NCBI RefSeq assembly: GCF_014905615.1
Contig: NZ_AQGU01000023.1
Span: 33,434-97,433 of the forward strand
DNA: 64,000 nucleotides
Origin: Pseudoalteromonas aliena SW19
GTDB taxonomy: Bacteria > Pseudomonadota > Gammaproteobacteria > Enterobacterales > Alteromonadaceae
Direction: 5' to 3'
Position 1 is the first letter of the stretch; the number at the start of each line of letters is the position of its first letter. Made by a program: the position numbers and the translations under genes. The notes under the pieces were generated by a model. That model saw only the letters and a list, made by a program, of their open reading frames with translations, ran no database searches and was not told the origin of the DNA. This document shows, piece after piece, positions 54,073 to 64,000 of this stretch.

Positions 54073-55461
54073 GTGACTTCAACTGCTTTTTCATCTTTGG
54101 CTTTACCAGCTGGACTCGTTGATAACTTATCAACACTTGGTTATGCCCACATGACACCTGTACAAGCGCAAAGTTTACCGCCTGTACTTGCTGGTAAAGA
54201 CATCATTGCTCAGGCAAAAACCGGCTCAGGTAAAACTGCTGCGTTTAGTTTGGGTGTGTTAGCTAAATTAAATGTCAAACGTTTTCGCATTCAGTCGTTA
54301 GTGTTGTGTCCTACTCGAGAACTAGCTGAGCAGGTTGCGGTTGAAATGCGTAAATTAGCACGCGGCATTCATAACATTAAAATATTGACGTTATGTGGAG
54401 GCGTTTCAATTGGTCCACAAATAGGCTCACTTGAACATGGCGCACATATTATTGTTGGCACCCCTGGGCGTGTTGATGATCATATTCGTAAAGGTACTTT
54501 ACGTTTAGATGATGTTGAAACGTTGGTACTTGATGAAGCCGATCAAATGCTTGATATGGGTTTTCAAGACACATTAGATGCAATTATTGAGCGTATTCCA
54601 CAAAATCGTCAAACATTGTTATTTAGTGCAACATTCCCACGCGCTATAGAAGCAATTGCTAAGCGTGTACTTAAAAACCCAGAAATGGTTAAAGTAGAAG
54701 AAGAGCAAGCCAAGAGCACAATTAAGCAGTACTTCTACAAAATGGATAATAATAAGCAGCGTTATCCAACGCTTAAATTATTGCTACTTAAATTTACGCC
54801 ACAAAGCTGTGTTGTGTTTTGTAACACCAAAGTAGAAACACAACAAGTATGTGATGATTTAGCCGACGAAGGCTTTAGCGCAGTTGCGCTGCACGGTGAT
54901 TTAGAACAACGCGATCGTGAACGTACGTTAATTCACTTTTCAAACAAGAGTGCTTCAATACTTGTTGCCACCGATGTTGCAGCACGTGGTTTAGATATTG
55001 ATGACATGGATATGGTTATTAACTACCATTTAGCACATGACACGCAAACACATGTACATCGTGTTGGTCGTACTGGCCGCGCTGGTAAAAAGGGCATTGC
55101 ATGTTCGATTTACGGTGAAGCAGAAGCGTTTAAAATTGCACAAATTGGCGAACATTACGAACGCGATATTACGCCTGAGCAAATGCCTCCGTTTAATTTA
55201 TTAGACAAGCCGCCTTACCGCCCTGAAATGGTTACTTTAATGATAGATTCAGGTAAAAAGCAGAAAGTCCGCGCTGGGGATATTTTAGGTGCTTTAACAG
55301 GTAAAGATGGGGTTGCAGGTCGTCAAGTGGGAAAAATTAACGTACTTGATAATGTAGCGTTTGTTGCTGTTGAACGTAACTCATCAAAGCCGGCACTTCG
55401 TAAATTAACCGAAGGCAATATTAAAGGGCGTAAAATACGCGCTCGCCGCCTTACTCGCTAG
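54073..55461 (+). CDS. dbpA: ATP-dependent RNA helicase DbpA
   Basis: 462 residues from GTG at 54073 (VTSTAFSSLALP), which lines up with the E. coli DbpA start. ATG at 54061 would add four residues, and the frame upstream to 53989 has no ribosome-binding site. The start is not certain. The DEAD-box core has AKTGSGKT, PTRELAEQ, DEAD in VLDEADQML, SAT and HRVGRTGRAG. The C-terminal DbpA RNA-binding domain (about 385-462; VTLMIDSGKKQKVRAGDILGALTGKDGV...GRKIRARRL) recognises hairpin 92 of 23S rRNA in large-subunit assembly. Confidence 0.94.
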   Translation: MTSTAFSSLALPAGLVDNLSTLGYAHMTPVQAQSLPPVLAGKDIIAQAKTGSGKTAAFSLGVLAKLNVKRFRIQSLVLCPTRELAEQVAVEMRKLARGIHNIKILTLCGGVSIGPQIGSLEHGAHIIVGTPGRVDDHIRKGTLRLDDVETLVLDEADQMLDMGFQDTLDAIIERIPQNRQTLLFSATFPRAIEAIAKRVLKNPEMVKVEEEQAKSTIKQYFYKMDNNKQRYPTLKLLLLKFTPQSCVVFCNTKVETQQVCDDLADEGFSAVALHGDLEQRDRERTLIHFSNKSASILVATDVAARGLDIDDMDMVINYHLAHDTQTHVHRVGRTGRAGKKGIACSIYGEAEAFKIAQIGEHYERDITPEQMPPFNLLDKPPYRPEMVTLMIDSGKKQKVRAGDILGALTGKDGVAGRQVGKINVLDNVAFVAVERNSSKPALRKLTEGNIKGRKIRARRLTR

Positions 55462-55480
55462 TACATTCTTAAATAGCACA

Positions 55481-56053
55481 TTAACGGGCAGTGTTTTTTA
55501 GCTGCTCGTATTCCTCTTTTATTTGCTTAAACTTTATGGCGCAGCCATCGGGCTTATCGGGATGGTGTTTCAATGCCTGTTGTCTCCAGCATTTTTGTAA
55601 CTCTTTTAATGTGTAGTTGTTTGGTAATTGCCACTTGCTTGTAAGTGCGTGATAATCTTCTTGCGTTAAAGTTGGTTTAGTATATTCTCGTTCAAATTGT
55701 CCCCAAAAATCATTTAATAGTGCATCAACTTCTTGTGTTGAAGTGTCATAATTTTGCCAATCCAAATAGTAGTCTCTCAAACTTGTTCTGTGTGAAATTG
55801 GGTTTGTTACACTTTTTTCTAAGAGTTCTATATGTAAAGTTGAGATTAACAGAATTTGTGGGAGTAGTTGCTCCTGTAACTGATATAAAGCATTCATGAT
55901 TAAAAAGTTACGCTTAAATAAATCACGTTGAGGGTTCTCATCCAATGATTTTACTGCACCGCAGTTTATTAGTTCTGATGCTAGAATATGAACTTGCCAG
56001 ACCTTCTTTGTTAATATTATGTCAAAAATTTTGTCTGTCAGTGGGTTAAGCAT
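55481..56053 (-). CDS. DnaJ-related protein with a C-terminal J domain
   Basis: 190 residues. The N-terminal part (about 1-125) is the DnaJ-related domain found only beside J domains in gammaproteobacteria. The J domain is at the C-terminus (about 140-190) with the intact HPD motif in ALKHHPDKPDG, so it can stimulate an Hsp70. It lacks the Gly/Phe and zinc parts of DnaJ. The client is unknown. It is convergent with dbpA (19 bp gap, no hairpin) and divergent from the TPR kinase. Confidence 0.85.
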   Translation of the reverse strand: MLNPLTDKIFDIILTKKVWQVHILASELINCGAVKSLDENPQRDLFKRNFLIMNALYQLQEQLLPQILLISTLHIELLEKSVTNPISHRTSLRDYYLDWQNYDTSTQEVDALLNDFWGQFEREYTKPTLTQEDYHALTSKWQLPNNYTLKELQKCWRQQALKHHPDKPDGCAIKFKQIKEEYEQLKNTAR

Positions 56054-56129
56054 TGTTTACGCCCTAGTTATTAGTGTATCTTCGATGGATATTACATTGT
56101 TATAAGTAACAATTTGAAGGATTGAAACT

Positions 56130-58940
56130 ATGCAAGGCAAGCTTAAATGCCTCTTATTCATTGTATGTTTTACGCTAATGGCATCAAGCTACGCACAAAG
56201 CATTAGTTTATCGATTAACGAATTTAAACAGCAGCAGCAATGGGATGTAAAACTTCAATTAGGTAATTCATTACTTGAAAGCCGAAGTATTTCAGCACAA
56301 GAGCAAGCCTTGGTGTATGCCGGACTTGCTGATTTAGCTCTATCTATTGATAAATATAATGAAGCTTTAAACTATTTTAAATTATTAGAACTCCACACTT
56401 CAGAATCATTTTTACCTAATGAACATTTTCGCGCTATTAAAATGCAAGGTGTCTCACTTTTTTATCAAGGTTTTTTTCAAAAAGCGATTATAGAATATAC
56501 TCGCACACTTGCTATCGCAACAAAAAATAATCAACGGTTAGAGCAGGCTAATTTACTAAATAATATAGGGTTAGCTTATTTTAATATGAATCAGCTAGTG
56601 TTCACGCTTGAGTATTATTTAAAGGCAAAAGCAATTTATGAGATTGAAGGAAGTGAGCAAGACAGGACTGATCTTTTACTTAATATAGCAGGCGTTTATA
56701 TACGGTTATCTCGTTATGGTAATGCATTTAGTATTTATCAAGATGTGCTGAAAATTTATCGAAAGTTAGGTGATGAGAGTGGAGTTGCTCAGGTACATAA
56801 TAATATGGGGGTCGCTTATTTTGAGAGTAATCAGCTAGATTTAGCGCTGCATTATTATCAATTAGCACTTCGTTATTACATATCGATTCAAGATTATAAC
56901 CGGCTATCTACTCAATACACTAACCTTTCTAATGTTAACTTAATCCTTAATAAAGTGGATGTTGCATATGAACAGGCTAAGTTAGCCGAAGAGTATGCGC
57001 TTAAAATAGATAACCATAATTTAGAATTAAATGCGTTACATGCTTTAGCTAAAATACAATTTGTGAAAGGGATGTCTGAAGACGCAAAAATAAATTTAGA
57101 GCGCTCTATTTCATTAGCGAATGAATACGCAAGTGAGCGAATAATAAGGGATGCGTATGGCACTCAGTCTTTACTTGAAGCGAGTAGTGGCAATTATTTA
57201 AAAGCGATGTCTTTACATGAAAAGTTTATTAGCGAGCAACGAAAATTAAGAAGTGAATCTATTGTAAAAGCATTAGCTGTATTGGAAAAGCAGTTCAAAG
57301 CCACTCAGTTAAATCAAGAAATAAAACAATTAAAACAGGACCGAAGAGTACAAGAATTAAAAATGAACCAACGTTCGCAATTAACAGTGTTCATTTTTGT
57401 CTTATTATTTTTGGTGGTCGTGACCGGTGTTGCCTTGTATCGACGCGGTTTAGAAAAACGTGCGAAGCAGTATCTTGCTGATCAGGTTGAACAGCGGACT
57501 TCAGAGTTAAAAGCGGTAGCTCAAGAGTTAAGAGAGGCGAATGATGTTAAAAGTCAATTTTTGGCTAATATTAGCCACGAAATTAGAACGCCATTGACGG
57601 CCATTCTAGGTCAAACTGATGATTTGATTAATGGGCTTTATGAGCCCGAGCAGCTTCAAGATGAACTAAAAATAATACAGCGTCATAGCGATCATTTAAA
57701 AAGCTTAATTAATGATGTGCTCGATTTGAGTAAAATTGAAGCAAACAGGTTGGAGTTAAACATTTCTTGTTTTGATATTGTGCAATTAGTTAGTGATGTG
57801 CACGCTATGTTTAGCATGCAAGCTAAAGCAAAAGATCTGCACCTAACTTTAGATAATCAAATAGGCGATGAATTTTATACCAAGCTTGATTTAACCCGTG
57901 TAAAACAAATTCTTATTAATTTATGTGCAAATGCAATTAAATTTACTCACTCTGGGCAGGTAGTTGTCGCGTTAAATAAAACAGAGCAAGGGTTAGTACT
58001 GAGTGTTAAAGATACAGGGATAGGTATGAGCTCATCACAATTAAAGTTCATATTTGAATGCTTCAGCCAAGCAGATAATAGTATAAGCCGTCGTTTTGGT
58101 GGTACAGGATTAGGACTTAGTTTGTCACAGCAACTCGCTTCTATGATGGGGGGTTATATTAGCGTGCAAAGCGAATATAAAAAAGGCAGCCAGTTTTCTT
58201 TCTTTCTACCTTGTGTGAAAGCAGATAAAAAATCGAATTTTGTTGAAAATCAAGAACCACTGACTATAGATAAAGCATTAAATGGTCGAGTTTTACTTGC
58301 TGAGGATCACTCAGATAACCGTCGATTTATAAGTCGTTATTTACGCTCTTTAGGGCTTGATGTTATTGCAGTAGAAAATGGAGAGCAAGCTGTTGAACAG
58401 TGTTTGCAAGAAGATCCAGACCTTGTATTGCTCGATATTCAAATGCCAGTAATGGATGGGCGTGCCGCTTTTCAGTTATTAAAAAAATGTGGCTTTCAAC
58501 GACCCGTTTTTGCCTTGACTGCCAATGCGATGAGCCATGAGGTGGATGAATATTTAGCATTAGGGTTTAGTGGCTACTTAGCGAAACCGGTAGACAAGAA
58601 ACTATTTTATAAAGCACTTTCCCAGCATTTAGCGTTGATAGAGACACAAGATCAAGTTGATATTGATATGAGTGATTTAGTGGTTAGCTTTAAAAAAAGT
58701 TTTACTTTAGAAAATGAAACCATAACACAGCATTTCATAAATAAAGATTTAGATGCGCTTCAAAAAGACAGCCACCGAATACTCGGTGCGGCACAAATGT
58801 TTGGATTAGATGAAATAGCACATGCTGCTAAAAATCTTGATAGAGCACTTTTAAAAATGCCAAATAGTCGTAATTTATTGGAAGTTGAAGAACTGGTGTA
58901 TAGCTTACAAACGGTACTTAAAAAATATAATGAAAGTTAG
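56130..58940 (+). CDS. TPR hybrid sensor kinase with receiver and HPt domains
   Basis: 936-residue phosphorelay protein. A signal peptide (about 1-22) leads to a periplasmic domain of six or more TPRs (about 60-370), then a helix (about 417-437). A coiled coil follows, then HisKA with His483 in ISHEIRTP, HATPase (NLCANAIKFT, DTGIGM, GGTGLGLSL) and a receiver with Asp769 in LLDIQMPVMDG. A C-terminal HPt-like domain carries His882 in SHRILGAAQMFG. It therefore holds all but the final regulator of a four-step relay. No response regulator is adjacent. A MITE-like repeat follows. Confidence 0.9.
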   Translation: MQGKLKCLLFIVCFTLMASSYAQSISLSINEFKQQQQWDVKLQLGNSLLESRSISAQEQALVYAGLADLALSIDKYNEALNYFKLLELHTSESFLPNEHFRAIKMQGVSLFYQGFFQKAIIEYTRTLAIATKNNQRLEQANLLNNIGLAYFNMNQLVFTLEYYLKAKAIYEIEGSEQDRTDLLLNIAGVYIRLSRYGNAFSIYQDVLKIYRKLGDESGVAQVHNNMGVAYFESNQLDLALHYYQLALRYYISIQDYNRLSTQYTNLSNVNLILNKVDVAYEQAKLAEEYALKIDNHNLELNALHALAKIQFVKGMSEDAKINLERSISLANEYASERIIRDAYGTQSLLEASSGNYLKAMSLHEKFISEQRKLRSESIVKALAVLEKQFKATQLNQEIKQLKQDRRVQELKMNQRSQLTVFIFVLLFLVVVTGVALYRRGLEKRAKQYLADQVEQRTSELKAVAQELREANDVKSQFLANISHEIRTPLTAILGQTDDLINGLYEPEQLQDELKIIQRHSDHLKSLINDVLDLSKIEANRLELNISCFDIVQLVSDVHAMFSMQAKAKDLHLTLDNQIGDEFYTKLDLTRVKQILINLCANAIKFTHSGQVVVALNKTEQGLVLSVKDTGIGMSSSQLKFIFECFSQADNSISRRFGGTGLGLSLSQQLASMMGGYISVQSEYKKGSQFSFFLPCVKADKKSNFVENQEPLTIDKALNGRVLLAEDHSDNRRFISRYLRSLGLDVIAVENGEQAVEQCLQEDPDLVLLDIQMPVMDGRAAFQLLKKCGFQRPVFALTANAMSHEVDEYLALGFSGYLAKPVDKKLFYKALSQHLALIETQDQVDIDMSDLVVSFKKSFTLENETITQHFINKDLDALQKDSHRILGAAQMFGLDEIAHAAKNLDRALLKMPNSRNLLEVEELVYSLQTVLKKYNES

Positions 58941-58950
58941 TTTATAAGTA

Positions 58951-59112
58951 ATACCAATTTTATTAAAAACATGATCATTCTAGTGTATTAAATAGCTCAC
59001 TAACTACGTTAAAAATTATTTATATAGAACAACTATGTATCATAATTTTAGCCTTGTTATTGAGCTATTTCCGTATCGCTATAATAGATCACTAATTTAA
59101 TGCAATTGGTAT
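58951..59112. mobile_element. MITE-like repeat, copy B (inverted)
   Basis: 162 bp with the same ATACCAATT/AATTGGTAT ends as copy A (6107-6268) and in opposite orientation. Aligned to the reverse complement of copy A it differs at four positions. It starts 10 bp after the TPR kinase stop and ends 43 bp before the rho terminator. The near identity of two copies over 52 kb apart means a recently active or actively homogenised element. No transposase is encoded; it would need one in trans. Confidence 0.8.
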
Positions 59113-59155
59113 AACCTAAGATCAGGTTAAGTATTTATAAAACACCTTAGATAAT

Positions 59156-59182
59156 AAAAAAGCGCCAATTGGCGCTTTTTTT
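59156..59182. terminator. Bidirectional terminator downstream of rho
   Basis: Perfect palindrome AGCGCCAATTGGCGCT (59161-59176) with five or more A before it and seven T after it, so it can end both rho and the plus-strand kinase transcript. Confidence 0.9.
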
Positions 59183-59194
59183 AGATTTGAGTGC

Positions 59195-60454
59195 TTATTG
59201 GCGCTTCATCGAATCAAAAAATTCATCGTTAGTCTTACTCATCGATAATTTATCGATTAGGAATTCCATAGCATCGATTTCTGACATATCATGAACAATC
59301 TTACGTAAAATCCAAAGCTTCTGTAGCTCATCTGGTTTAGTAAGTAGCTCTTCACGACGAGTACCTGAGCGGTTAAAGTCAATAGCTGGAAATACACGTC
59401 TTTCCGCAATTTTACGGTTAAGATGTAATTCCATATTACCAGTACCTTTAAACTCTTCGTAGATAACTTCATCCATTTTAGAGCCAGTATCAATAAGTGC
59501 TGTCGCAATAATTGTTAAACTACCACCTTCTTCAACATTACGTGCTGCGCCAAAGAAACGCTTAGGTTTGTGTAATGCATTGGCATCAACACCACCAGTT
59601 AGTACTTTTCCAGATGAAGGAATAACGGTGTTATAAGCACGTGCTAAACGAGTGATTGAATCTAATAAGATAACAACATCTTTTTTATGCTCAACTAAAC
59701 GTTTTGCCTTTTCGATAACCATTTCGGCAACTTGTACGTGACGAGAAGCTGGCTCATCAAACGTTGATGCAATAACTTCACCTTTAACTAGGCGCTGCAT
59801 TTCTGTTACTTCTTCCGGACGCTCATCAATTAGTAATACCATTAATGTTGCATCTGGGTGGTTGTGTGTAATTGATTGTGCAATATTTTGTAATAGCATT
59901 GTTTTACCCGCTTTTGGCGGTGCTACTAACAAACCACGTTGGCCGCGGCCAATAGGTGAGGCTAAATCAAGTACGCGGGCTGTAATATCTTCTTTACTGC
60001 CGTTACCACGTTCCATACGAAAACGTTCGTTTGCATGTAGTGGGGTAAGGTTTTCAAAAAGAATTTTAGTTCGAGAGTTTTCAGGTTTATCAAAGTTAAC
60101 TTCATTTACTTTAAGTAAAGCAAAGTAACGTTCACCGTCTTTAGGTGGACGAATAAGACCTGATATTGAATCGCCAGTACGCATGCTGAAACGGCGAATT
60201 TGGCTAGGTGAAACATAAATGTCATCTGGCCCAGCTAAGTAAGAGGCTTCTGATGATCTTAAGAAACCAAAACCATCTTGTAAAATCTCTAATACACCGC
60301 CGCCGAAGATATTTTCTCCGCCTTTGGCATGGGATTTAAGAATGGCAAAAATGATATCTTGCTTTCTTAAGCGGGCTACGTTTTCGAGCCCCATGGACTC
60401 AGCTAAGTCTACAAGCTCTTTAATGGACTTGTCTTTTAATTCGCGTAAATGCAT
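59195..60454 (-). CDS. rho: Transcription termination factor Rho
   Basis: 419 residues, as in E. coli. The N-terminal Rho_N/RNA-binding domain (about 1-130) has [40 protein letters not shown]. The RecA-like ATPase has Walker A APPKAGKT (about 177-184), the R-loop region and the Q-loop with [11 protein letters not shown] and [21 protein letters not shown]. It is a hexameric RNA translocase that ends transcription. The 140-bp leader between trxA and rho contains no visible rhoL-type peptide, but leader control of rho is common. Confidence 0.98.
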   Translation of the reverse strand: MHLRELKDKSIKELVDLAESMGLENVARLRKQDIIFAILKSHAKGGENIFGGGVLEILQDGFGFLRSSEASYLAGPDDIYVSPSQIRRFSMRTGDSISGLIRPPKDGERYFALLKVNEVNFDKPENSRTKILFENLTPLHANERFRMERGNGSKEDITARVLDLASPIGRGQRGLLVAPPKAGKTMLLQNIAQSITHNHPDATLMVLLIDERPEEVTEMQRLVKGEVIASTFDEPASRHVQVAEMVIEKAKRLVEHKKDVVILLDSITRLARAYNTVIPSSGKVLTGGVDANALHKPKRFFGAARNVEEGGSLTIIATALIDTGSKMDEVIYEEFKGTGNMELHLNRKIAERRVFPAIDFNRSGTRREELLTKPDELQKLWILRKIVHDMSEIDAMEFLIDKLSMSKTNDEFFDSMKRQ

Positions 60455-60598
60455 ATTGGTGGGTTCTTTATTACAGTTGTCATACTCAAAATCGCTTTGA
60501 TAGTTGAGTGAGGTTTGTTGAATATAACTAAGGATTAGTTGGCTTTATAAACTAGCAGTTCACTGGCAAAGCGTCCAGTCTTTATACAAAATAAATTT

Positions 60599-60624
60599 AA
60601 AAAAGGGTAAAAAAACCCTTTTTT
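60599..60624 (-). terminator. trxA terminator
   Basis: AAAAAAGGG and CCCTTTTTT (60599-60607, 60616-60624) form a stem with an A-rich loop 18 bp past the trxA stop. Minus-strand read gives the T-run. Confidence 0.75.
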
Positions 60625-60641
60625 ATAGTTCTAGCTTACAA

Positions 60642-60968
60642 TTAGATGTTGTTTTCTAAAAACTCGATAAGTTGAGTTTTTGAAAGTGCACCTACTTTTG
60701 TTGCAGCTACTTGGCCATCTTTAAAAAGAAGCAAAGTAGGGATGCCACGAATACCAAATTTTGGCGGTGTGCCCGCATTTTGGTCAATGTTCAATTTAGC
60801 AACAGTCACACGGCTGTCGTATTCATCAGCAACTTCGTGAAGAATAGGGGCGATCATTTTACAAGGTCCACACCATTCAGCCCAGAAATCTACTAGTACT
60901 GGTTTGTCTGATTGTAATACGTCAGCTTCAAAGCTATCGTCAGTAATTTGGATTATTTTCTCGCTCAT
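60642..60968 (-). CDS. trxA: Thioredoxin 1
   Basis: 108 residues with the active site W-C33-G-P-C36 in [17 protein letters not shown] and the cis-Pro motif [11 protein letters not shown]. It reduces disulfides in the cytoplasm. It is upstream of rho and divergent from rhlB, the same arrangement as in enterobacteria. GGAGAG lies 5 bases upstream of the ATG. Confidence 0.97.
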   Translation of the reverse strand: MSEKIIQITDDSFEADVLQSDKPVLVDFWAEWCGPCKMIAPILHEVADEYDSRVTVAKLNIDQNAGTPPKFGIRGIPTLLLFKDGQVAATKVGALSKTQLIEFLENNI

Positions 60969-61037
60969 TGCGCTCTCCGATTTAGTTAGGCGAAATATTT
61001 AGTGCGTATTTAAACACTCTTGTTTCTTATTGCAAGT

Positions 61038-61059
61038 TTAAACGTTATGCTTAAACGCT

Positions 61060-61063
<4 letters not shown>
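61038..61063 (+). repeat. Tandem 13-bp repeat over the rhlB start
   Basis: TTAAACGTTATGC and TTAAACGCTATGA are adjacent and match at 11 of 13 bases. The second carries the rhlB start codon. The first carries an out-of-frame ATG (61047) opening a six-codon frame that stops at 61067, overlapping the rhlB start. Confidence 0.6.
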
Positions 61064-62337
<1,274 letters not shown>

Positions 62338-62380
62338 GCGACCGTTTGTATAAGTAGTAGTAACTAGAGGTTTTTGAACG

Positions 62381-63874
62381 GTGGGGCAACTTAAACCGCA
62401 AAAAAATGTGTACGCAGTTATTGATTTGGGTTCAAATAGCTTTCATATGCTTATTGCCAAATCAATTGCTGGCGGTCTGCAAACAATTGGCCGTGTAAAA
62501 CGCAAGGTCAGACTAGCCGCAGGGCTTGATAAAAACAACGTATTAAGTACAGAAGCAATGCAACGAGGGTGGGAATGTCTCACTCTTTTTGCTGAGCGCT
62601 TACAAGATATCCCAAATCAAAATATCACTATTGTGGCAACGGCTACTCTGCGCTTAGCGACTAATGCTGATGTATTCAAAACTCAAGCTGAAAAAATCCT
62701 CGGTCATAAAGTTAATGTGATCAGCGGCGAATTAGAAGCTAGAACAATTTATAAAGGTGTTGCTCATACATCTTCTTGTACAGGCAAACAGCTTGTTATT
62801 GATATTGGTGGTGCAAGTACTGAAGTGGTAATAGGTAAAGCCTTTGACGCCCTACATTACAAAAGCCTTAATATGGGTTGCGTTACTTATCTTGAACGTT
62901 ACTTTAAAGATTGTCAGTTAAGTAATAGCAACTTTAACGCAGCTATAAAAGCAGCACGCACTATTATTGATGAAATATCCTCAGAATATAAAGCAGCTGG
63001 TTGGAAAATTGCCTCTGGAGCTTCAGGTACAGTACAAGCTATTCAAGAAATCATGGTCGCTCAAAATCTTGATGACTTGCTTACACTTAAAAAACTTAAT
63101 AGCATAAAAGAGCAAGCAATTGAATTTAGCACTATTGCAGCGTTGGATCTCCCTGGATTAAGTGAAGACCGCCGACTGGTCTTTGTATCAGGACTCGCTA
63201 TCTTAATAGCACTATTTGAATCTCTGGAAATAGACACAATGGGACTCGCAGGTGGCGCGCTCCGTGAAGGTGTTTTATATAGCATGGTTCCGGAATTCCA
63301 TAATAACGATATTCGTAAACGCACTGTCGATGGATTTATGAGCCGTTATCATGTCGATCAAAAGCAAGCATGTCGAGTTTCTAGCTTAGCTGTTCAATTA
63401 GCTGCAAATATTAATAAAGATTGGCCAGTTGAAAGTTTAAATGGCCTACCACTGTTAAAAGCAGTCGCACAGCTTCATGAGATCGGATTGCTAATAGAGT
63501 ATAAGCAGTATCATAAACACACGGCTTATATTTTAGAAAATACTGATATGCCGGGTTTCTCACAATCAGAGCATAAGCTGATTGCGGCAGTCGCAGGAGC
63601 GCACCGTTCTGATTTTCAAAAAGGTTGCTTTAATTCACTTGGTTCAAATAGCCTATTGGCTCAGTATATTGTTAGGTTACTGCGTATTGCAGTTATTTTA
63701 TCAATGCGTAGACAAGATGATGTATTACCTAGGTTTGAGTTAAGTGCTAAAAATGAAGTGTTAGACCTTAAGTTTGAAAGTAACTGGTTAAAAGAGCATC
63801 CATTAATGGCCAGCGAGCTACAACAAGAGTCTAAACAGCAAGGTAAACTTGGGTGGAAGCTCACAGTAAACTAG
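62381..63874 (+). CDS. gppA: Ppx/GppA phosphatase
   Basis: 497 residues. The actin-like N-terminal domain has VIDLGSNSFHMLIAK and a second phosphate loop in VIDIGGASTEVVIG; ATATLRLATNADVF and GLAGGALREGVLY are typical of Ppx/GppA. The helical C-terminal HD-like domain (about 310-490) matches GppA length. It hydrolyses guanosine pentaphosphate to ppGpp and/or polyphosphate. The start is GTG at 62381 with AGAGG ten bases upstream. It follows rhlB by 43 bp. Its place next to rhlB favours GppA over Ppx. Confidence 0.93.
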   Translation: MGQLKPQKNVYAVIDLGSNSFHMLIAKSIAGGLQTIGRVKRKVRLAAGLDKNNVLSTEAMQRGWECLTLFAERLQDIPNQNITIVATATLRLATNADVFKTQAEKILGHKVNVISGELEARTIYKGVAHTSSCTGKQLVIDIGGASTEVVIGKAFDALHYKSLNMGCVTYLERYFKDCQLSNSNFNAAIKAARTIIDEISSEYKAAGWKIASGASGTVQAIQEIMVAQNLDDLLTLKKLNSIKEQAIEFSTIAALDLPGLSEDRRLVFVSGLAILIALFESLEIDTMGLAGGALREGVLYSMVPEFHNNDIRKRTVDGFMSRYHVDQKQACRVSSLAVQLAANINKDWPVESLNGLPLLKAVAQLHEIGLLIEYKQYHKHTAYILENTDMPGFSQSEHKLIAAVAGAHRSDFQKGCFNSLGSNSLLAQYIVRLLRIAVILSMRRQDDVLPRFELSAKNEVLDLKFESNWLKEHPLMASELQQESKQQGKLGWKLTVN

Positions 63875-63877
63875 TTT

Positions 63878-63897
63878 AAAGGCCCGCGAGGGTCTTT
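63878..63897 (+). terminator. gppA terminator
   Basis: Stem AAAGGCCC/GGGTCTTT with one G-T pair and a GCGA tetraloop, then a T-run, directly after the stop. Confidence 0.7.
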
Positions 63898-63972
63898 TTA
63901 GTGTTTAAAATGACCGTTTCGATGTAAATATATGCGAACAGCACATTATTTCAAGTTTTCTTCAAAAAAGGG

Positions 63973-64000
63973 TTGATCTGTTTTCGGATCTCCCTATAAT
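63973..64000 (+). promoter_or_regulatory. Strong promoter resembling an rRNA operon P1
   Basis: TTGATC (63973-63978), a 16-bp spacer and a perfect TATAAT (63995-64000) preceded by CTCCC. The CTCCCTATAAT string is the same as in enterobacterial rrn P1 promoters. Upstream (63905-63970) is AT-rich like an UP element. Only the promoter is inside the window; the RNA itself lies beyond its end. Confidence 0.7.

Noticed and set aside
60455..60598. rhoL-type leader peptide upstream of rho
   Set aside because: I found no short frame with a ribosome-binding site that ends before rho.

Overview
The window comes from an AT-rich marine gammaproteobacterium. The gene content (YcaO, folX-folE-folM, trxA-rho next to rhlB-gppA, lptM-lysA-dapF-xerC-yigB opposite cyaY, hemC-hemDX-hemY) and the style of the proteins fit Alteromonadales, most likely Pseudoalteromonas. 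It reads as ordinary chromosomal core sequence with small accessory inserts. I see no prophage, insertion sequence, CRISPR array or tRNA. Genes are densely packed on both strands and no gap exceeds about 260 bp.

Layout. 1-6 kb: the 3' part of oligopeptidase B, then a two-component system (OmpR-type regulator and kinase) beside two spondin-domain paralogues, one a lipoprotein and one secreted. An 11-bp-phased operator-like array lies upstream of the spondin genes. 6-10 kb: YqaA, the monapterin genes folX-folE-folM, nadE and yceH. 10-22 kb: a large CHASE/PAS/GAF hybrid kinase, ycaO, a penicillin-acylase-family hydrolase next to an exported metallo-beta-lactamase-fold hydrolase, a GNAT-nitrilase fusion coupled to a Gdx/SugE exporter, an EamA transporter and a MAPEG protein. 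22-27 kb: a BlaI regulator with an M56 peptidase-TonB fusion and two clear TACAnnTGTA operators, an RluF-like pseudouridine synthase, small hypothetical genes, a HopJ-family protein and a TPR-retropepsin protein.

27-42 kb: the conserved run yigB-xerC-DUF484-dapF-lysA-lptM, facing cyaY, an esterase, a DUF2914 protein and the haem genes hemC-hemDX-hemY. In this strain hemD and hemX are one continuous reading frame. A MASE1/CHASE hybrid kinase, adenosine deaminase and a CBS protein follow. 42-56 kb: a WYL regulator with a small ABM-like protein, fre, ubiD, a chemoreceptor, an MliC-like lipoprotein, YedI, a zinc-ribbon/Sel1 membrane protein, an M28 peptidase, a TonB-dependent siderophore receptor with a Fur-like box, dbpA and a DnaJ-related protein. 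56-64 kb: a TPR hybrid kinase with a C-terminal HPt domain, rho, trxA, rhlB and gppA. The last 28 bases look like an rRNA P1 promoter.

The most notable non-coding structure is a 162-bp MITE-like repeat with ATACCAATT terminal inverted repeats. It occurs twice (6107-6268 and 58951-59112) in opposite orientation with four mismatches. Both copies sit just after a gene's stop codon. Other points worth following are the phased TCAC array at 5585-5633, the paired BlaI operators, an orphan terminator ahead of the MAPEG gene, and the TAATG-coupled nitrilase/Gdx pair.
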